From the NCBI RefSeq assembly GCF_028823635.1, contig NZ_JAPEHU010000001.1, positions 744,001 through 808,000 on the forward strand: 64,000 nucleotides of DNA, read 5' to 3'. The notes beneath the pieces are model-generated. The model was not told where the DNA came from. It worked only from the letters and a program-made list of their open reading frames with translations, and did no database searches. Shown here piece by piece: positions 45,247 to 55,499 of the stretch. How positions within the stretch are numbered: position 1 is the stretch's first letter; each line of letters begins with the position of its first letter. Position numbers and translations under genes: made by a program. Source of the DNA: Demequina sp. B12. GTDB lineage: Bacteria; Actinomycetota; Actinomycetes; Actinomycetales; Demequinaceae.

Positions 45247-46230
45247 CTACGGCGCAGCCAACCTCACCGACTCAAGCCGGTCCTGGGCGTCCAACGCGGC
45301 GTGCGCCACGATGACTTCGTCCGCCCCAGCATCGGCCGCAAAGTCGTTGAGCCACTGCGAAACCTCCGCTCCCGTGCCAACCGCGGTGTAGCGCATCATG
45401 TCCGCCATCTGAGCGCCCTGCTCCGAGGCAAGGAAAGCGTCGATCTCAGCGTCCGAGTACTCGGGAGTCGCGGGGCCACGCTTCATGAGCCCGCGTACAC
45501 GCCACCGCCGCGCCGCGAGGAACTGCTCCTGCGCAGCGTCCGCATCGGTCGCAGCAAAGACGTTCGCGCCCGCAATGACGTACGGCTCGGGGCACTGCTC
45601 CGATGGGGTGAAGTCCCGCCTGTACGTCGCGACTGCTTCATGCAACGCGGCAGGTGCAAAGTGCGATGCGAACGCATACGGAAGCCCCACAGCCGCCGCC
45701 AACTGGGCTCCAAACAGTGATGAGCCCAGGATGTACAGCGGCACGCCGGTGCCTTTGCCTGGGGTAGCCTCCACGCCGTGCACCCGGGACTCGTCCCCCA
45801 GGTATCCCTGGAGTTCCACGACGTCTTGCGGGAAACGGTCCGATGCTTCGGGCGCCCTGCGCAATGCGCCAAAGACTGCGCGGTCACCACCTGGGGCACG
45901 GCCCAGCCCCAGGTCAATGCGGCCCGGGTGAAGCTCCGCAAGAGTGCCGTACTGCTCCGCGATGGTCAGCGGTGAATGATTCGGGAGCATGACACCGCCA
46001 GCACCCAGCCGAATCGTCGACGTATGCGCTGCCACGTGGGCGATGAGGACGCTCGTGGCGGAGGACGCGATGCGGTCAATGTTGTGATGTTCGGCGTACC
46101 AGACCCGCTCATAGCCTGCGGACTCTGCGGCCTGAGCGAGGTCAACGATGTGGCGGAACGCATCCGCCGCGGACTCGCCCGGCGCAATGGGAGCGAGATC
46201 CAGAATGGACAGAGGGACGTGCGTAGGCAA
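45247..46230 (-). CDS. LLM-class flavin-dependent oxidoreductase
   Basis: 327 residues. Bacterial luciferase-like barrel: [39 protein letters not shown] and [16 protein letters not shown]. This is the MsnO8-type F-less (FMN) monooxygenase group. TTG start with AGGAG 6 bases upstream. Substrate unknown. Confidence 0.9.
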   Translation of the reverse strand: MPTHVPLSILDLAPIAPGESAADAFRHIVDLAQAAESAGYERVWYAEHHNIDRIASSATSVLIAHVAAHTSTIRLGAGGVMLPNHSPLTIAEQYGTLAELHPGRIDLGLGRAPGGDRAVFGALRRAPEASDRFPQDVVELQGYLGDESRVHGVEATPGKGTGVPLYILGSSLFGAQLAAAVGLPYAFASHFAPAALHEAVATYRRDFTPSEQCPEPYVIAGANVFAATDADAAQEQFLAARRWRVRGLMKRGPATPEYSDAEIDAFLASEQGAQMADMMRYTAVGTGAEVSQWLNDFAADAGADEVIVAHAALDAQDRLESVRLAAP

Positions 46231-46316
46231 TGCGGCTCCTGCTCGCTATCGACGGTGGTGTTGCCACGTCAACGGCGTGCGGTCGCGCACGATTCCCAGT
46301 GTGAGCCGAGTCTCAC

Positions 46317-47840
46317 CTACGAGTCGTCTGCGGCAATGGCGGCAGCGTTCTCCTCGACACTCTCTTCAGGAGGCGCCACAGCAGGCTTGCCCTGGCGGGC
46401 CGCGACAATACGCACAGTCACGAGGTGAATGATGAGCGCCAGAACGAACGCACCCGCGAACAGTCCGAGCGCCGCCCACGGGTTCTCCATCAGCGTGGGG
46501 TCCACCACCATGACGCCTGCGAGCACCAGCATCGTGACGCCGGCGAAGAGCTTGAGCAGTTCGCCGTGCTTGTCCTGCATCTTGGTGGCCTTCATCGTGG
46601 CGACTGCGATACCGAAGATGATCAGTTCGTCCAGCAGGAACGGCACCATATAGGCGACGAAGAGGCCCACCGTTTCCGCGGGTCCCACACCGTTGGCGTG
46701 CAGCATTCCGGTCCACAACACAGGGAAGCCTGCGGTGCAGGGCGTCTCGAGGAGTGAAACCCCGACCGCCAGCACGATGGTCGCACCCAACGCGGGAAGC
46801 AGTGCTTTCTTTCCTGCGGCCGCACGCATCTTGGAGTAGATGCCGGGCTTATCTTCCTTACGGATCGTGAAGGATACGCCCTTGCCCATCGCAAAGTAGT
46901 CCTTGACGGACACCACGCCGAACACGCCGGCGATGACCGCGACCACCAGCTGAATCCACCCCAACATGCCCACGACGGCCAGCGCGGAGTAGAAGGCCGC
47001 CATGTACAGGGCGTACATGATCGCGGTGACAGTCAGGAAGGTAGTGCCGATAGCGAGCACGCGCCTGCGGGAGTTGGTGCGCAGCACGATGGTGAGCAGC
47101 ACCGAAAGCACCCACAGGGAGCAAGGGTTGATGCCGTCGACGAAGCCGATGACGATCGTGGACATCAAGAGGGAATCTGCGGAGACAGCGACCTCGCCAA
47201 AGAGGGGCACGTCGATGACGGTTTCTGGGGCTTCCGCGGTGCATATGGTGCCGTCTTCTGCACAGGTGCCTGCGCCCGCGGTGCCGAAGACGCCCGCAGT
47301 CGGTGTCTCGCCGCGTTCCACCATTGAGATGGCGCCGGCCATGTCTTGTTCGATGGCGTCGGTCCAGCCAATCCAGACCCGGCCGTCGATGATCGTGGTG
47401 GGGACGGAGCCGGCTTCGAAACCGAGCCGTTCGGCTTCAGCGGCGAACAGGTCGCGGTTCGCGTCGTCGTTCCACACTTCGTACTGGGCGATGGTGAGGT
47501 CGGGGTGGGTATCCTCGACCGTTTCGAGCCATTCGCGTTCTTTTTCGCAGTTCGGGCAGCCGTCTCCCCAGAACAAGACCAGGTCGGCATCGGGGTCAAT
47601 ACCTGGGGTGACGCCGGTGTCCACGGTGGTGGCGGCATCGGCCGTCAGCGTGGTGCCTTGTGCCGCCGATGCTGCGATGGCAACCGTGTCCGCGTCTCCT
47701 TGGGCGGCGTTCGACCAAGCGGAGACAGCGTTGGCGCCCGCGGCGCCAAGGAGGAGCAGCGCCATCAGGAGGCCGGCCGCAAAGGAGCCCCAACGCGAGG
47801 CGCGGGAGGGTGCCTGCGTGGCGTGGGTGGCTGCGGTCAC
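46317..47840 (-). CDS. Thioredoxin-like / CcdA (DsbD-core) fusion membrane protein
   Basis: 507 residues, GTG start with GAGGAGAG. An N-terminal membrane helix (18-40) precedes an extracytoplasmic thioredoxin fold with CPNC (Cys95, Cys98) and cis-Pro147. A second Cys pair (193, 200) lies in the linker. Then come about six or seven helices of the CcdA/DsbD electron-transfer core, with redox Cys240 in GINPCSLW and Cys368 in ETPCTAG. It likely passes reducing power across the membrane to its own thioredoxin head. The order (thioredoxin first) is the reverse of DsbD. Confidence 0.85.
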   Translation of the reverse strand: MTAATHATQAPSRASRWGSFAAGLLMALLLLGAAGANAVSAWSNAAQGDADTVAIAASAAQGTTLTADAATTVDTGVTPGIDPDADLVLFWGDGCPNCEKEREWLETVEDTHPDLTIAQYEVWNDDANRDLFAAEAERLGFEAGSVPTTIIDGRVWIGWTDAIEQDMAGAISMVERGETPTAGVFGTAGAGTCAEDGTICTAEAPETVIDVPLFGEVAVSADSLLMSTIVIGFVDGINPCSLWVLSVLLTIVLRTNSRRRVLAIGTTFLTVTAIMYALYMAAFYSALAVVGMLGWIQLVVAVIAGVFGVVSVKDYFAMGKGVSFTIRKEDKPGIYSKMRAAAGKKALLPALGATIVLAVGVSLLETPCTAGFPVLWTGMLHANGVGPAETVGLFVAYMVPFLLDELIIFGIAVATMKATKMQDKHGELLKLFAGVTMLVLAGVMVVDPTLMENPWAALGLFAGAFVLALIIHLVTVRIVAARQGKPAVAPPEESVEENAAAIAADDS

Positions 47841-47876
47841 GACGCTCTCCTCAGGTTGTTCTTCCTGAGGTTACGA

Positions 47877-47985
47877 GCCACATTGCTCCATTGCGCGGGG
47901 CTTAAGTCCCTCTCGCCCTCCCGCCAAATGGCTCCATTTGGTTGTTTTAGCTAGCCAAAACAGTCAAATGGAGCCATTTGACGGG
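47877..47985. repeat. Palindromic element B, copy 2 plus partial copy
   Basis: Two 31-base arms, 47920-47950 and 47955-47985, are complementary at about 27 positions around a CTAG loop. Each contains a CAAATGG...CCATTTG sub-palindrome. A degenerate third half (CACATTGCTCCATTGCG) lies just before, from about 47879. It lies between the fusion gene start and the pepP stop and could end the pepP message. Confidence 0.85.
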
Positions 47986-48011
47986 GAAGGGGCTGCGTGG
48001 AAGCGCGCGGG

Positions 48012-49382
48012 TTAGCGGCGGTGGCGGGCCATCCACTGCTCGACCGCGTCGGCTTCGCGAGGAAGCGCTGCGGACAGGTTTTCGACACCGTCCTCGGTGA
48101 CCAGGACGTCGTCCTCGATGCGGATGCCGATGCCGCGGAGCTCTTCGGGCACGGCGAGATCGTCGGACTTGAAGTACAGGCCTGGCTCGATGGTGAACAC
48201 CATGCCGGGCTTCAGCGGGCCGTCCATGTAGGTGTCGCGCTTGGCGGCAGCGCAGTCGTGAACGTCGAGTCCCAGGTGGTGGGACGTGGAGTGCACCATC
48301 CAGCGGCGGAACAGCTTGGACTCGTCGGACTGGGCTTCGGGAACGATGCCCCATTCCGTGAGCCGAGCCTCGATGACATCCATGGCGGCGTCGTGAACGT
48401 CGCGCAGGGTGACGCCGGGACGCGACACAGCGAAGGCAGCATCGGCTGCTTCCAGCACTACGTCGTACACGCGCCGCTGGACCTCGCTGAACTGGCCCGT
48501 CACGGGCATGGTGCGGGTGATGTCCGCGGTGTAGAGGGAGTCCACCTCCACGCCGGCGTCGAGCAGCAGCAGGTCTCCTGCGTGGACCTGGCCGTCGTTG
48601 GTGATCCAGTGCAGGGTGGTGGCGTGGGGGCCGGAGGCGGCGATCGTTTCGTAGCCCACGGCATTGCCTTCTTCGCGGGCGTGGCCGTCGAAGGTTGCTT
48701 CGATGACGCGTTCGCCGCGCTTGTGCTCGATCGCACGGGGAAGCTCTCCCACGACGCGCTCGAATCCGGCGATGGTGGCGTCGACGGCGTCACGCAGCTG
48801 CTGCACTTCCCATTCGTCCTTGACCAGGCGCATTTCATGCAGGGCGCGGGACACGGGCTTGTGGGGGTGGGATGCGAGGCGAATGTCGCTGGGCAGTTCG
48901 CTGAGCGGCCGGGTGGTGATTCCCGTCATGGCTTCGAACTCGGCAAGGCCGGGGCGTCGTCCAATCCAGAACTCGCCGGAGCGGGGGTCGGTGTAGAACC
49001 CGTCTTCGTCCTTGGTGGCGGGTGGCACCAGGTAGAGGGTGGCGTCGTGACCGTTGGCGGTGGGCTCCATGACGAGCACTGCGCCGGGCTCGCGGTCGGT
49101 GCCGAGCCCGGTGAGGTAGGCAAAGTCACGGTCGGGGGAGAAGCGGTAGTCGGTGTCGTTGGAGCGCACCTTGAGGTCTCCGGCGGGTGCCACGATGCGC
49201 TTGCCGGGGAACTGTGCGGAGAGCCGATGCCGGCGTTCCGCAGCGTATGGCGCTGACCCCAGGCGCTGGGTTGCGAGGTCGTCGGGTTCTGCCCAGTGTG
49301 ATCCGATCCAGGTTTTGAACTCGGAGTTGTCGGGGCGCAGGGCGCGTGCCTTGTTGGACTTGTCAGAAGTGCTGTCGCTCAC
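48012..49382 (-). CDS. pepP: Xaa-Pro aminopeptidase P
   Basis: 456 residues, GTG start. N-terminal creatinase-like domain and C-terminal pita-bread M24 domain with the five metal ligands: Asp in LLLLDAGVEVDS, Asp in YTADITRTM, His in SHHLGLDVHD, Glu in FTIEPGLY and Glu in GIGIRIEDDVLV. It removes N-terminal residues preceding proline. Transcribed alone; the element B palindrome lies downstream. Confidence 0.94.
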   Translation of the reverse strand: MSDSTSDKSNKARALRPDNSEFKTWIGSHWAEPDDLATQRLGSAPYAAERRHRLSAQFPGKRIVAPAGDLKVRSNDTDYRFSPDRDFAYLTGLGTDREPGAVLVMEPTANGHDATLYLVPPATKDEDGFYTDPRSGEFWIGRRPGLAEFEAMTGITTRPLSELPSDIRLASHPHKPVSRALHEMRLVKDEWEVQQLRDAVDATIAGFERVVGELPRAIEHKRGERVIEATFDGHAREEGNAVGYETIAASGPHATTLHWITNDGQVHAGDLLLLDAGVEVDSLYTADITRTMPVTGQFSEVQRRVYDVVLEAADAAFAVSRPGVTLRDVHDAAMDVIEARLTEWGIVPEAQSDESKLFRRWMVHSTSHHLGLDVHDCAAAKRDTYMDGPLKPGMVFTIEPGLYFKSDDLAVPEELRGIGIRIEDDVLVTEDGVENLSAALPREADAVEQWMARHRR

Positions 49383-49505
49383 GTCTCTATCGTCTCATTC
49401 TCTACATCGGGAAAGTGCGAACCGGACAATTGAATGCGCCGATGTATGAAATATCGGACTACCAGCGGAAAAGTTTGACTGTGGCTCTTGTCACACGGTG
49501 TGTTG

Positions 49506-49521
49506 CGGGACTAACGTCCCG
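49506..49521 (+). promoter_or_regulatory. 5' leader hairpin of the LPXTG protein gene
   Basis: CGGGAC-TAAC-GTCCCG. The preceding 100 bases are locally A/T-rich and include TTGACT (about 49475), a plausible -35, and CCGATGT/ATATCGG arms. The promoter is probably here but no clear -10 was fixed. Confidence 0.4.
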
Positions 49522-49566
49522 ATTGGCCTTGCGGGGGATCTGCGGGCCAGCCGAGGGGAGAACACC

Positions 49567-51531
49567 ATGAAACTGACACGCCTGCGCGCGTCAGCGGCTG
49601 CAGCCTGCGCCGCGACCGTGCTCACGATTGGAGTCGGGACACCGGCTCTCGCACATGACACCGCTGATACGGCTGATCCTGCGCAGATCGCCACTGCGGC
49701 TCAAGCCGCGGCCGATGCCGCCAACCAAGCTTTCATTGACGCGGACTGGGACACCGTGCGCGTTGAACTCGATACCTTCTCCGCGCTCTTGAGCCAGCTC
49801 AAGGGCATCAAGGGGGACCGGACGGCGGCGTTGGACGAGGCGCGCACGGTGCTGGCCGATGCGGTGAACGCGCTGAATCTGGCCCGTACGGAGTTCAACG
49901 CAAAGAAGTCCGCACGTGATGATGCTCGTGCCGCGCTGACAACTGTCCAGGACCAGATCGCCGCTGTTGCGGCTGACATCGCCGCAGGCGAGAGTGACCT
50001 GGCCGACCTTCAGCTGGCGTTGCCCGGCCTTCAGCAGGCGGTATCCGATCTGGAGGCTGCCCTTGCGGCAGCGTTGCTCGTGGAAGCCGATGCCCAAGGT
50101 GCCTACGACTCGGCGCTCGCGACGTTCAATGGCCCCGTTCCGACTGGAGACGGAGTGGGCGCACTGCTCACTTCGCTCGGGATCTCAGCTCCGGCGTACT
50201 CGGAGGTGGAGGGGCAGCGCGATGCGGCCCAGGCAGAGGCGGAGACCACCTCGGCGACCGCGTCGGCGCTGCGCACCGTTGCGAATGACGCTGATGAGAC
50301 CGCAGATGGACTCGAGTGGGACGCGTTCACGTTCCCTGCCTTGGAGCGCTTCTACTGGTGTGGCGGTTTTTGCACCACGGATGCTTACCAAGCTGCACTG
50401 GACGCAGCATCCGAGGCACGTGAACTGGCCGATGACGCGGACGATGCTGCCGACGAGGCAGAGGCCATTGCCGTGGGCGCGGCGTTGAGGTCCGGCTGGT
50501 GGGACAGCATCGCCTCGATCGTGGACGTCGATGCCGCCCGTGCCGACGTCGATACTGCCCTGGAGGAGCTGACCGCCGCGACTGCGGCCGTCGTACTCAT
50601 CGGGGGCGTGGAGAAGGACGGTTCAGTCTCGGGCACGTTGTTCGATGCGCGGGCCGCGCTTGCGGCACACGAGTCAGACATTGCTGAGCTCGAGGATGAA
50701 CTGGACGCACTGGACAAGGACGTGCGCGATCTCAAGGCCCAGTTGCCGGGCTTGCGGGACAGCTTGGCCCAGGCCAAGGCTGCGTTGGATGAGGCGCGGG
50801 GCGCTCTTGATGACGCTCGCGCTGACCGCGAGACAGCACAGGGCGGCGTGGATGCCGCGCGCGCCGCTGTGGACCAGGTGAAAGCGCTGCTCGATGGCCT
50901 GGGCGCGGCAGAGGGAGATGTTGCTGACCGCCGTGCCGACCTGGCTGACCTCGAGCAGGTATGGAGCGAGGTCGTGTGGTCTGCGGGGGACAACCCGGGC
51001 GTGGTCCGGCCGGGGGATGTGGTGTCGATCTCCTTCACCATTCCTGGTTCGACGTTGTTTGCCTTGCAGAATGCGCAGGTGACGGTCCTGTCTCCGGTGG
51101 GCTTGGAGGCCTCGTGTGACGTTCCAGAAGACGGCGTGGTGGCGGCCAACGCCACGGTCTCGTGCACGGTGTCGTATGAGGTCACGGAAGCCGATGTGGC
51201 CTCAGGCACAGTGACCTTGGCCGTGGAGCTGCGGGGCTTCATTCCTTTGGGCCCGGGCAACCCGCGCGCACGTGCGGCGACCATGACCTTGATCGAGGCA
51301 ACGCACCACGTTCAGGTGGATGTGGAAGCACTGCCCGTGATCCCCGCCGTTGAGCCTGTCTCGGTACCAGCCGCGGCGCCCGCTGCGACCGCGGATGAGG
51401 ACCCGACGCCGACGACGACCGCTGCGGCGCTTCCGGCCACCGGAAGTGACCTTGGCCTGATGACTCCGGCAGCGATCCTGATCGCAGCCGGCGCGGCGTT
51501 GCTGTTCGTGCGTCGCCGCATGGGGGTCTGA
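49567..51531 (+). CDS. LPXTG-anchored coiled-coil surface protein
   Basis: 654 residues from the ATG at 49567 (GGGGAGA). Signal peptide ends at ALA about residue 30. Two long Ala/Asp/Glu/Lys coiled-coil blocks (about 40-200 and 360-470) flank a middle part with a CGGFC cysteine pair. Then comes a beta-rich domain (about 475-580), a Pro/Ala/Thr stalk and the sorting signal LPATG at 622-626, with a hydrophobic stretch and RRR tail. Sortase would attach it to peptidoglycan. No close family recognised; a stalk- or adhesin-like role is inferred. Confidence 0.85.
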   Translation: MKLTRLRASAAAACAATVLTIGVGTPALAHDTADTADPAQIATAAQAAADAANQAFIDADWDTVRVELDTFSALLSQLKGIKGDRTAALDEARTVLADAVNALNLARTEFNAKKSARDDARAALTTVQDQIAAVAADIAAGESDLADLQLALPGLQQAVSDLEAALAAALLVEADAQGAYDSALATFNGPVPTGDGVGALLTSLGISAPAYSEVEGQRDAAQAEAETTSATASALRTVANDADETADGLEWDAFTFPALERFYWCGGFCTTDAYQAALDAASEARELADDADDAADEAEAIAVGAALRSGWWDSIASIVDVDAARADVDTALEELTAATAAVVLIGGVEKDGSVSGTLFDARAALAAHESDIAELEDELDALDKDVRDLKAQLPGLRDSLAQAKAALDEARGALDDARADRETAQGGVDAARAAVDQVKALLDGLGAAEGDVADRRADLADLEQVWSEVVWSAGDNPGVVRPGDVVSISFTIPGSTLFALQNAQVTVLSPVGLEASCDVPEDGVVAANATVSCTVSYEVTEADVASGTVTLAVELRGFIPLGPGNPRARAATMTLIEATHHVQVDVEALPVIPAVEPVSVPAAAPAATADEDPTPTTTAAALPATGSDLGLMTPAAILIAAGAALLFVRRRMGV

Positions 51532-51542
51532 CCTCTCGCACC

Positions 51543-51584
51543 GGAGCCCTCGCCGCGCCCACCCATATGCGCGGCGAGGGTTCC
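51543..51584 (+). terminator. Hairpin after the LPXTG protein gene
   Basis: 12-base perfect stem CCCTCGCCGCGC (51547-51558) with complement 51569-51580, extended by four more pairs including one G-T, 11 bases past the stop. Only TTCCTCC follows, so it is a strong stem with a weak tail. Confidence 0.7.
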
Positions 51585-51618
51585 TCCATGCCCGGCCACA
51601 GCATCGGCGCTACAGGCC

Positions 51619-51624
51619 TACGCT
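51619..51624 (+). promoter_or_regulatory. -10 box of the PHP phosphatase gene, leaderless type
   Basis: TACGCT ends 6 bases before the ATG at 51631 (3 bases before the alternative ATG at 51628), which favours 51631. Confidence 0.5.
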
Positions 51625-51630
51625 GGGATG

Positions 51631-52452
51631 ATGCGCATCGACCTCCATACCCACTCCGCGGTGTCTGACGGCACTGAATCACCTGCGGAGGTGATGCGCC
51701 AGGCTGCTCGTGCTGGCCTGGACGTGGTCGCGCTGTGCGATCACGACTCCACTGCGGGGTGGGAGGAAGCCCGCGCCGAGGCCACCTCGCTGGGCTTGAC
51801 GTGGGTGCCGGGGATCGAGGTTTCGGCGCGTTTCCACGGGACTTCGGTTCACTTGCTCAGCTACTGGCATGACCCGGCCCATCCTGAAGTGGAGGCGATG
51901 GTCGCGAGGACCCGTGATGCGCGCGTGCACCGGGCGCAAGCCATCGTGGACCTGCTAGGTCAGGATTTCCCGGTGACGTGGGCCGATGTCGTGGAACAGG
52001 CAGGCGGTGCCGTGACAGTGGGACGGCCGCACATTGCCGATGCTTTGGTGGCACAGGGCATTGTTGAGGACAGGTCTGCGGCGTTTACGGAGATTCTGCG
52101 TCCAGGTTCGGCGTACTACGTGCCGCACTACGCACCGGAAGTCGTTGATGCGGTGACGACGATGCGTGCGGCCGGGGGAGTGACCGTCATTGCGCACCCG
52201 TATGCGGGGCGCGCGGGGGCTGAACTCCCGGACCGGGCCTTCACCCGCGCGGTGCGTGCAGGGCTGGCCGGCGTCGAGGTGGACCACCGTGACCACACTC
52301 ACGAACAGAGGGGCCGGTTGCGTGGATTGGCGGACCGGCACGGGCTGATTGCTACCGGCAGTTCCGATTATCACGGGGCCGGGAAGCCCAATGAACTCGG
52401 AGAAAACCTCACCTCTGTGGAAGCGTTTACGTCACTTCAGGAAGCGCGCTAG
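51631..52452 (+). CDS. PHP-domain phosphoesterase (nucleoside 3',5'-bisphosphate phosphatase / RNase AM-like)
   Basis: 273 residues. Metal motifs of the PHP fold: RIDLHTHSAVSDG, ALCDHDS, VPGIEVSA, GRPHIADAL, VIAHPYAG and TGSSDYHG. The family (YciV/TrpH) cleaves pAp-type nucleotides and trims 5' ends of rRNA. ATG chosen by spacing to the TACGCT box. Confidence 0.9.
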   Translation: MRIDLHTHSAVSDGTESPAEVMRQAARAGLDVVALCDHDSTAGWEEARAEATSLGLTWVPGIEVSARFHGTSVHLLSYWHDPAHPEVEAMVARTRDARVHRAQAIVDLLGQDFPVTWADVVEQAGGAVTVGRPHIADALVAQGIVEDRSAAFTEILRPGSAYYVPHYAPEVVDAVTTMRAAGGVTVIAHPYAGRAGAELPDRAFTRAVRAGLAGVEVDHRDHTHEQRGRLRGLADRHGLIATGSSDYHGAGKPNELGENLTSVEAFTSLQEAR

Positions 52453-52494
52453 GGTCGCGCTGGAACCCCGTCCATCTCTGCTGTAAGGAACATC

Positions 52495-52800
52495 ATGATT
52501 GCTGCTTTCTCTGTCGCCCCGTCCGGCAACGGCCGTGCAGACGGTTCTGTTCACGACGCTGTGGCGCAGGCCGTGAAGGTGGTGCGCGCATCGGGCCTTC
52601 CCCACCGCACCTCGTCGATGTTCACGGAGATCGAAGGCGAGTGGGATGAGGTGTTCGACGTGATCAAGCGCGCGACGGAGGCTGTTCAGCCGTACGGCTC
52701 GCGAGTGTCGCTGGTCATCAAGGCGGACATCCGTCCCGGCTACACCGGGGAGTTGGACGGCAAGCTGGAGCGCCTGGAGCAGGCGATCAGCGAGGACTAG
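52495..52800 (+). CDS. MTH1187/YkoF-family thiamine-binding protein
   Basis: 101 residues, complete for the family. It begins [11 protein letters not shown] and contains [19 protein letters not shown], the usual ligand-binding segment of the DUF77 fold. AAGGAAC precedes the ATG. The stop overlaps the convergent trhO stop by 4 bases. Confidence 0.88.
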   Translation: MIAAFSVAPSGNGRADGSVHDAVAQAVKVVRASGLPHRTSSMFTEIEGEWDEVFDVIKRATEAVQPYGSRVSLVIKADIRPGYTGELDGKLERLEQAISED

Positions 52801-53693
52801 TCTGCGGCGCGCTGCGAGTGGTCCGCACCGATGTGTGCAGGACAGAAGCGGTCATCCACCGCACAGCCCTCGCAGATCACCAGTTGCTTCTTGCAGGACA
52901 GGTCGTCGCAGTTTTGTAGCCGGCTGCTGTCGTCGCCGCACACGGAACATTGGGAGATCACCGCGGCCTCGTCGGTGAAGGTCATCACTTCGCGTCCGTC
53001 AAACACCCGGAGCGCACCTTCCCATAGGCCGCGGTCCCCGAAGGCTTCGCCGTAACGGACGATGCCGCCGTCGAGTTGATAGACCTCGGTGAAGCCGCGG
53101 TTGATCATGAGGGCGCTGAGGACTTCACAGCGAATCCCACCCGTGCAGTAGGTGACGACGGGGGAGTCCTTCAAGTGGTCGTACTTGCCTGACTCCAGTT
53201 CGGAGACGAAGTCGCGCGTGGTTTCGACGTCGGGGACGACCGCGTCCTTGAACCGGCCGATTTCCGCTTCGATCGCATTGCGTCCGTCAAAGAACGTGAC
53301 ATCACGCTCGTCGACTAGGGCATGCAACTGCTCAGGACTGAGGTGTGTGCCGCCGCCGATGACGCCGTTGGCGTCTACTTTGAGTTCTCCCGGTGCGCCA
53401 AAGCTCACGAGCTCTTCGCGGACCTTGACGCTCAACCGGGGGAAGTCATTGCCGGTTCCCTGCGACCACTTCACGTCGAGCGGCTTGAACGGCGCATACT
53501 CTCGCGTTTTGCGCAGGTAGCGCTTCACGGCGGTGATCTCGCCGCCCACGGTGCCGTTCATCCCGTCCTTGGACAGAATGATGCGGCCCGTGAGCCCCAG
53601 CGACTCACACAGGTCTCGCTGCCACAACCTCACGGCCTCAGGGTCACTGAGGGGGGTGAAGATGTAGAACAGCAGAACCTTGTGCTCAGCCAT
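52797..53693 (-). CDS. trhO: tRNA uridine(34) hydroxylase, rhodanese type
   Basis: 298 residues. N-terminal acylphosphatase-like domain, central rhodanese domain with active Cys in [12 protein letters not shown], then a Cys-rich zinc-binding tail ([28 protein letters not shown]). It makes 5-hydroxyuridine at wobble position 34 of some tRNAs. It starts 5 bases after the RNA helicase stop, so the two are in one operon. Confidence 0.92.
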   Translation of the reverse strand: MAEHKVLLFYIFTPLSDPEAVRLWQRDLCESLGLTGRIILSKDGMNGTVGGEITAVKRYLRKTREYAPFKPLDVKWSQGTGNDFPRLSVKVREELVSFGAPGELKVDANGVIGGGTHLSPEQLHALVDERDVTFFDGRNAIEAEIGRFKDAVVPDVETTRDFVSELESGKYDHLKDSPVVTYCTGGIRCEVLSALMINRGFTEVYQLDGGIVRYGEAFGDRGLWEGALRVFDGREVMTFTDEAAVISQCSVCGDDSSRLQNCDDLSCKKQLVICEGCAVDDRFCPAHIGADHSQRAAD

Positions 53694-53698
53694 GAGGG

Positions 53699-55321
53699 TT
53701 ACTCCGATGCTTGTGCGCTGTTGCCCTGACCGCTGCCGCCCTGACCGCCGGAACGGCGACGACGACGGCGACGCTGACCGCCGGAGCGGCCTTCACCGGT
53801 GCTGGGCTTGTCCGAGTTCACGGTGCGCGCAGGAGCGTCATTCTTGCGGTCGCCACCGTCGCGACGTTCGCCGCCCTGACGCTGAGCGCCGGAGCCACGA
53901 CGGTTGCGGCCCTGGCCGCCGTTGCCGCCGCGTCCACGTCCACCAGAGTTGCCGCGTCCACGGCCCTCACCGGAGCCACCGTGACCGCCACGTCCACCGG
54001 ACGGCTTCTTGCCGGTTTCGCCTAGGTCTTCGAGCTTCTCGCCTTCGAGGCCTTCGAGGGTGCGCTGCTCCTTGGGCAGACGGCCCTTGGTGCCTTCGGG
54101 AATGTCGAGGTCGTCGAACAGGTGCGGCGAGGTCGAGTAGGTTTCCACCGGCTCGGGGTAGCCCAGGTCGAGTGCCTTGTCGATCAGCGACCAGCGGGGG
54201 ATGTCGTCCCAGTCCACGAACGTGACGGCGGTACCGGTCTTACCGGCACGGCCCGTACGGCCGATGCGGTGGAGGTAGGTCTTTTCGTCTTCCGGGCACT
54301 GGTAGTTCACCACGTGGGTGACGTCTTCGACGTCGATTCCGCGTGCTGCGACGTCGGTGGCGACCAGGACGTCGATCTTGGAGTGGCGGAATGCGCGCAA
54401 AGCCTGTTCGCGTGCGCCCTGGCCAAGGTCGCCGTGGATGGCGCCAGCGGCGAATCCACGGTCGCGGAGCTCGTCCGAGACCTTTGCGGCGGTGCGCTTG
54501 GTCCGTGCGAACACCACGGTGCGGCCGCGGCCCTGAGCCTGCAGGAGACGAGCCAGCACCTCGATCTTGTCGAGCGCGTGGGCCCGGTAGACGACCTGCT
54601 TGATGGCCTTGACGGTGGCGCCGTCGTCGTCGGGGTCAGCGGCCCGAATGTGGGTGGGCTGGGTCATGTAACGACGTGCCAGCGACACGACTGCGCCCGG
54701 CATGGTGGCCGAGAACAGCATGGTGTGACGCGAGGCGGGGGTTGCGGCGAGGAGCTTCTCGACGTCAGGCAGGAAGCCCAGGTCCAGCATTTCGTCGGCC
54801 TCGTCCAACACCACGGTGCGGACGAAACGGAGGTCCAGGTGGCCCTGGTTCAGGAGGTCGATCATGCGGCCGGGGGTACCGACGACAACTTCGGCGCCGC
54901 GCTGCAGTGCTTCGATCTGGGGCTCGTAGGCACGGCCACCGTAGATCTGGACGATGCGCGTGGAACGCTTCTTCGAGGCAGTCTCGAGGTCGCCGGCCAC
55001 CTGCACCGCGAGTTCGCGGGTCGGGGCAACGATGAGGGCCTGGGGCTTGCCGGGCTCGGGGAGGTCGTCGAATCCCTCTTCACCGGGTGAAACCGTGCGG
55101 TGAAGGGCGGGAACACCGAACCCCAGCGTCTTTCCGGTTCCGGTCTTGGCCTGGCCGATGATGTCGTGGCCGGACAGCGCTACCGGCAGCGTCATGGCCT
55201 GGATGGGGAACGGTGCGGTGATACCTGCGGAGGCGAGAGCCTCAACAATCAGGGGATTGACGTTGAAGTCGGCGAAGGTCTGGTCTGCTGTTTGCACACT
55301 GGCGTGCGTGTCTGTCATGGA
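53699..55321 (-). CDS. DEAD-box RNA helicase (RhlE-like)
   Basis: 540 residues from the ATG at 55321 (GAGGACA site). Q motif ([12 protein letters not shown]), Walker [26 protein letters not shown] and [10 protein letters not shown] are all present. The C-terminal 110 residues are a Gly/Arg/Asn-rich RGG-type tail ending in an arginine run ([10 protein letters not shown]), an RNA-binding extension. The ordering helicase / DUF3107 / DUF3152 / adnAB matches the mycobacterial rhlE region. Confidence 0.95.
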   Translation of the reverse strand, partial: SMTDTHASVQTADQTFADFNVNPLIVEALASAGITAPFPIQAMTLPVALSGHDIIGQAKTGTGKTLGFGVPALHRTVSPGEEGFDDLPEPGKPQALIVAPTRELAVQVAGDLETASKKRSTRIVQIYGGRAYEPQIEALQRGAEVVVGTPGRMIDLLNQGHLDLRFVRTVVLDEADEMLDLGFLPDVEKLLAATPASRHTMLFSATMPGAVVSLARRYMTQPTHIRAADPDDDGATVKAIKQVVYRAHALDKIEVLARLLQAQGRGRTVVFARTKRTAAKVSDELRDRGFAAGAIHGDLGQGAREQALRAFRHSKIDVLVATDVAARGIDVEDVTHVVNYQCPEDEKTYLHRIGRTGRAGKTGTAVTFVDWDDIPRWSLIDKALDLGYPEPVETYSTSPHLFDDLDIPEGTKGRLPKEQRTLEGLEGEKLEDLGETGKKPSGGRGGHGGSGEGRGRGNSGGRGRGGNGGQGRNRRGSGAQRQGGERRDGGDRKNDAPARTVNSDKPSTGEGRSGGQRRRRRRRSGGQGGSGQGNSAQASE

Positions 55322-55499
55322 TGTCCTCTGGAGGATTCGCGGGACGCAACTCAAAGGTGGTGCGTCCTCAAATGGCGGGTAGCCGATCGCGAATCATCGA
55401 GGTCCTGCGGCCTTCGCTTTCTGCAGCGGTTCCGCGCTTCACATGACGACCGGTCAACCCCGGGTCATGGGCATTCTACCGTGCAGCGCGCGGGTGAGC

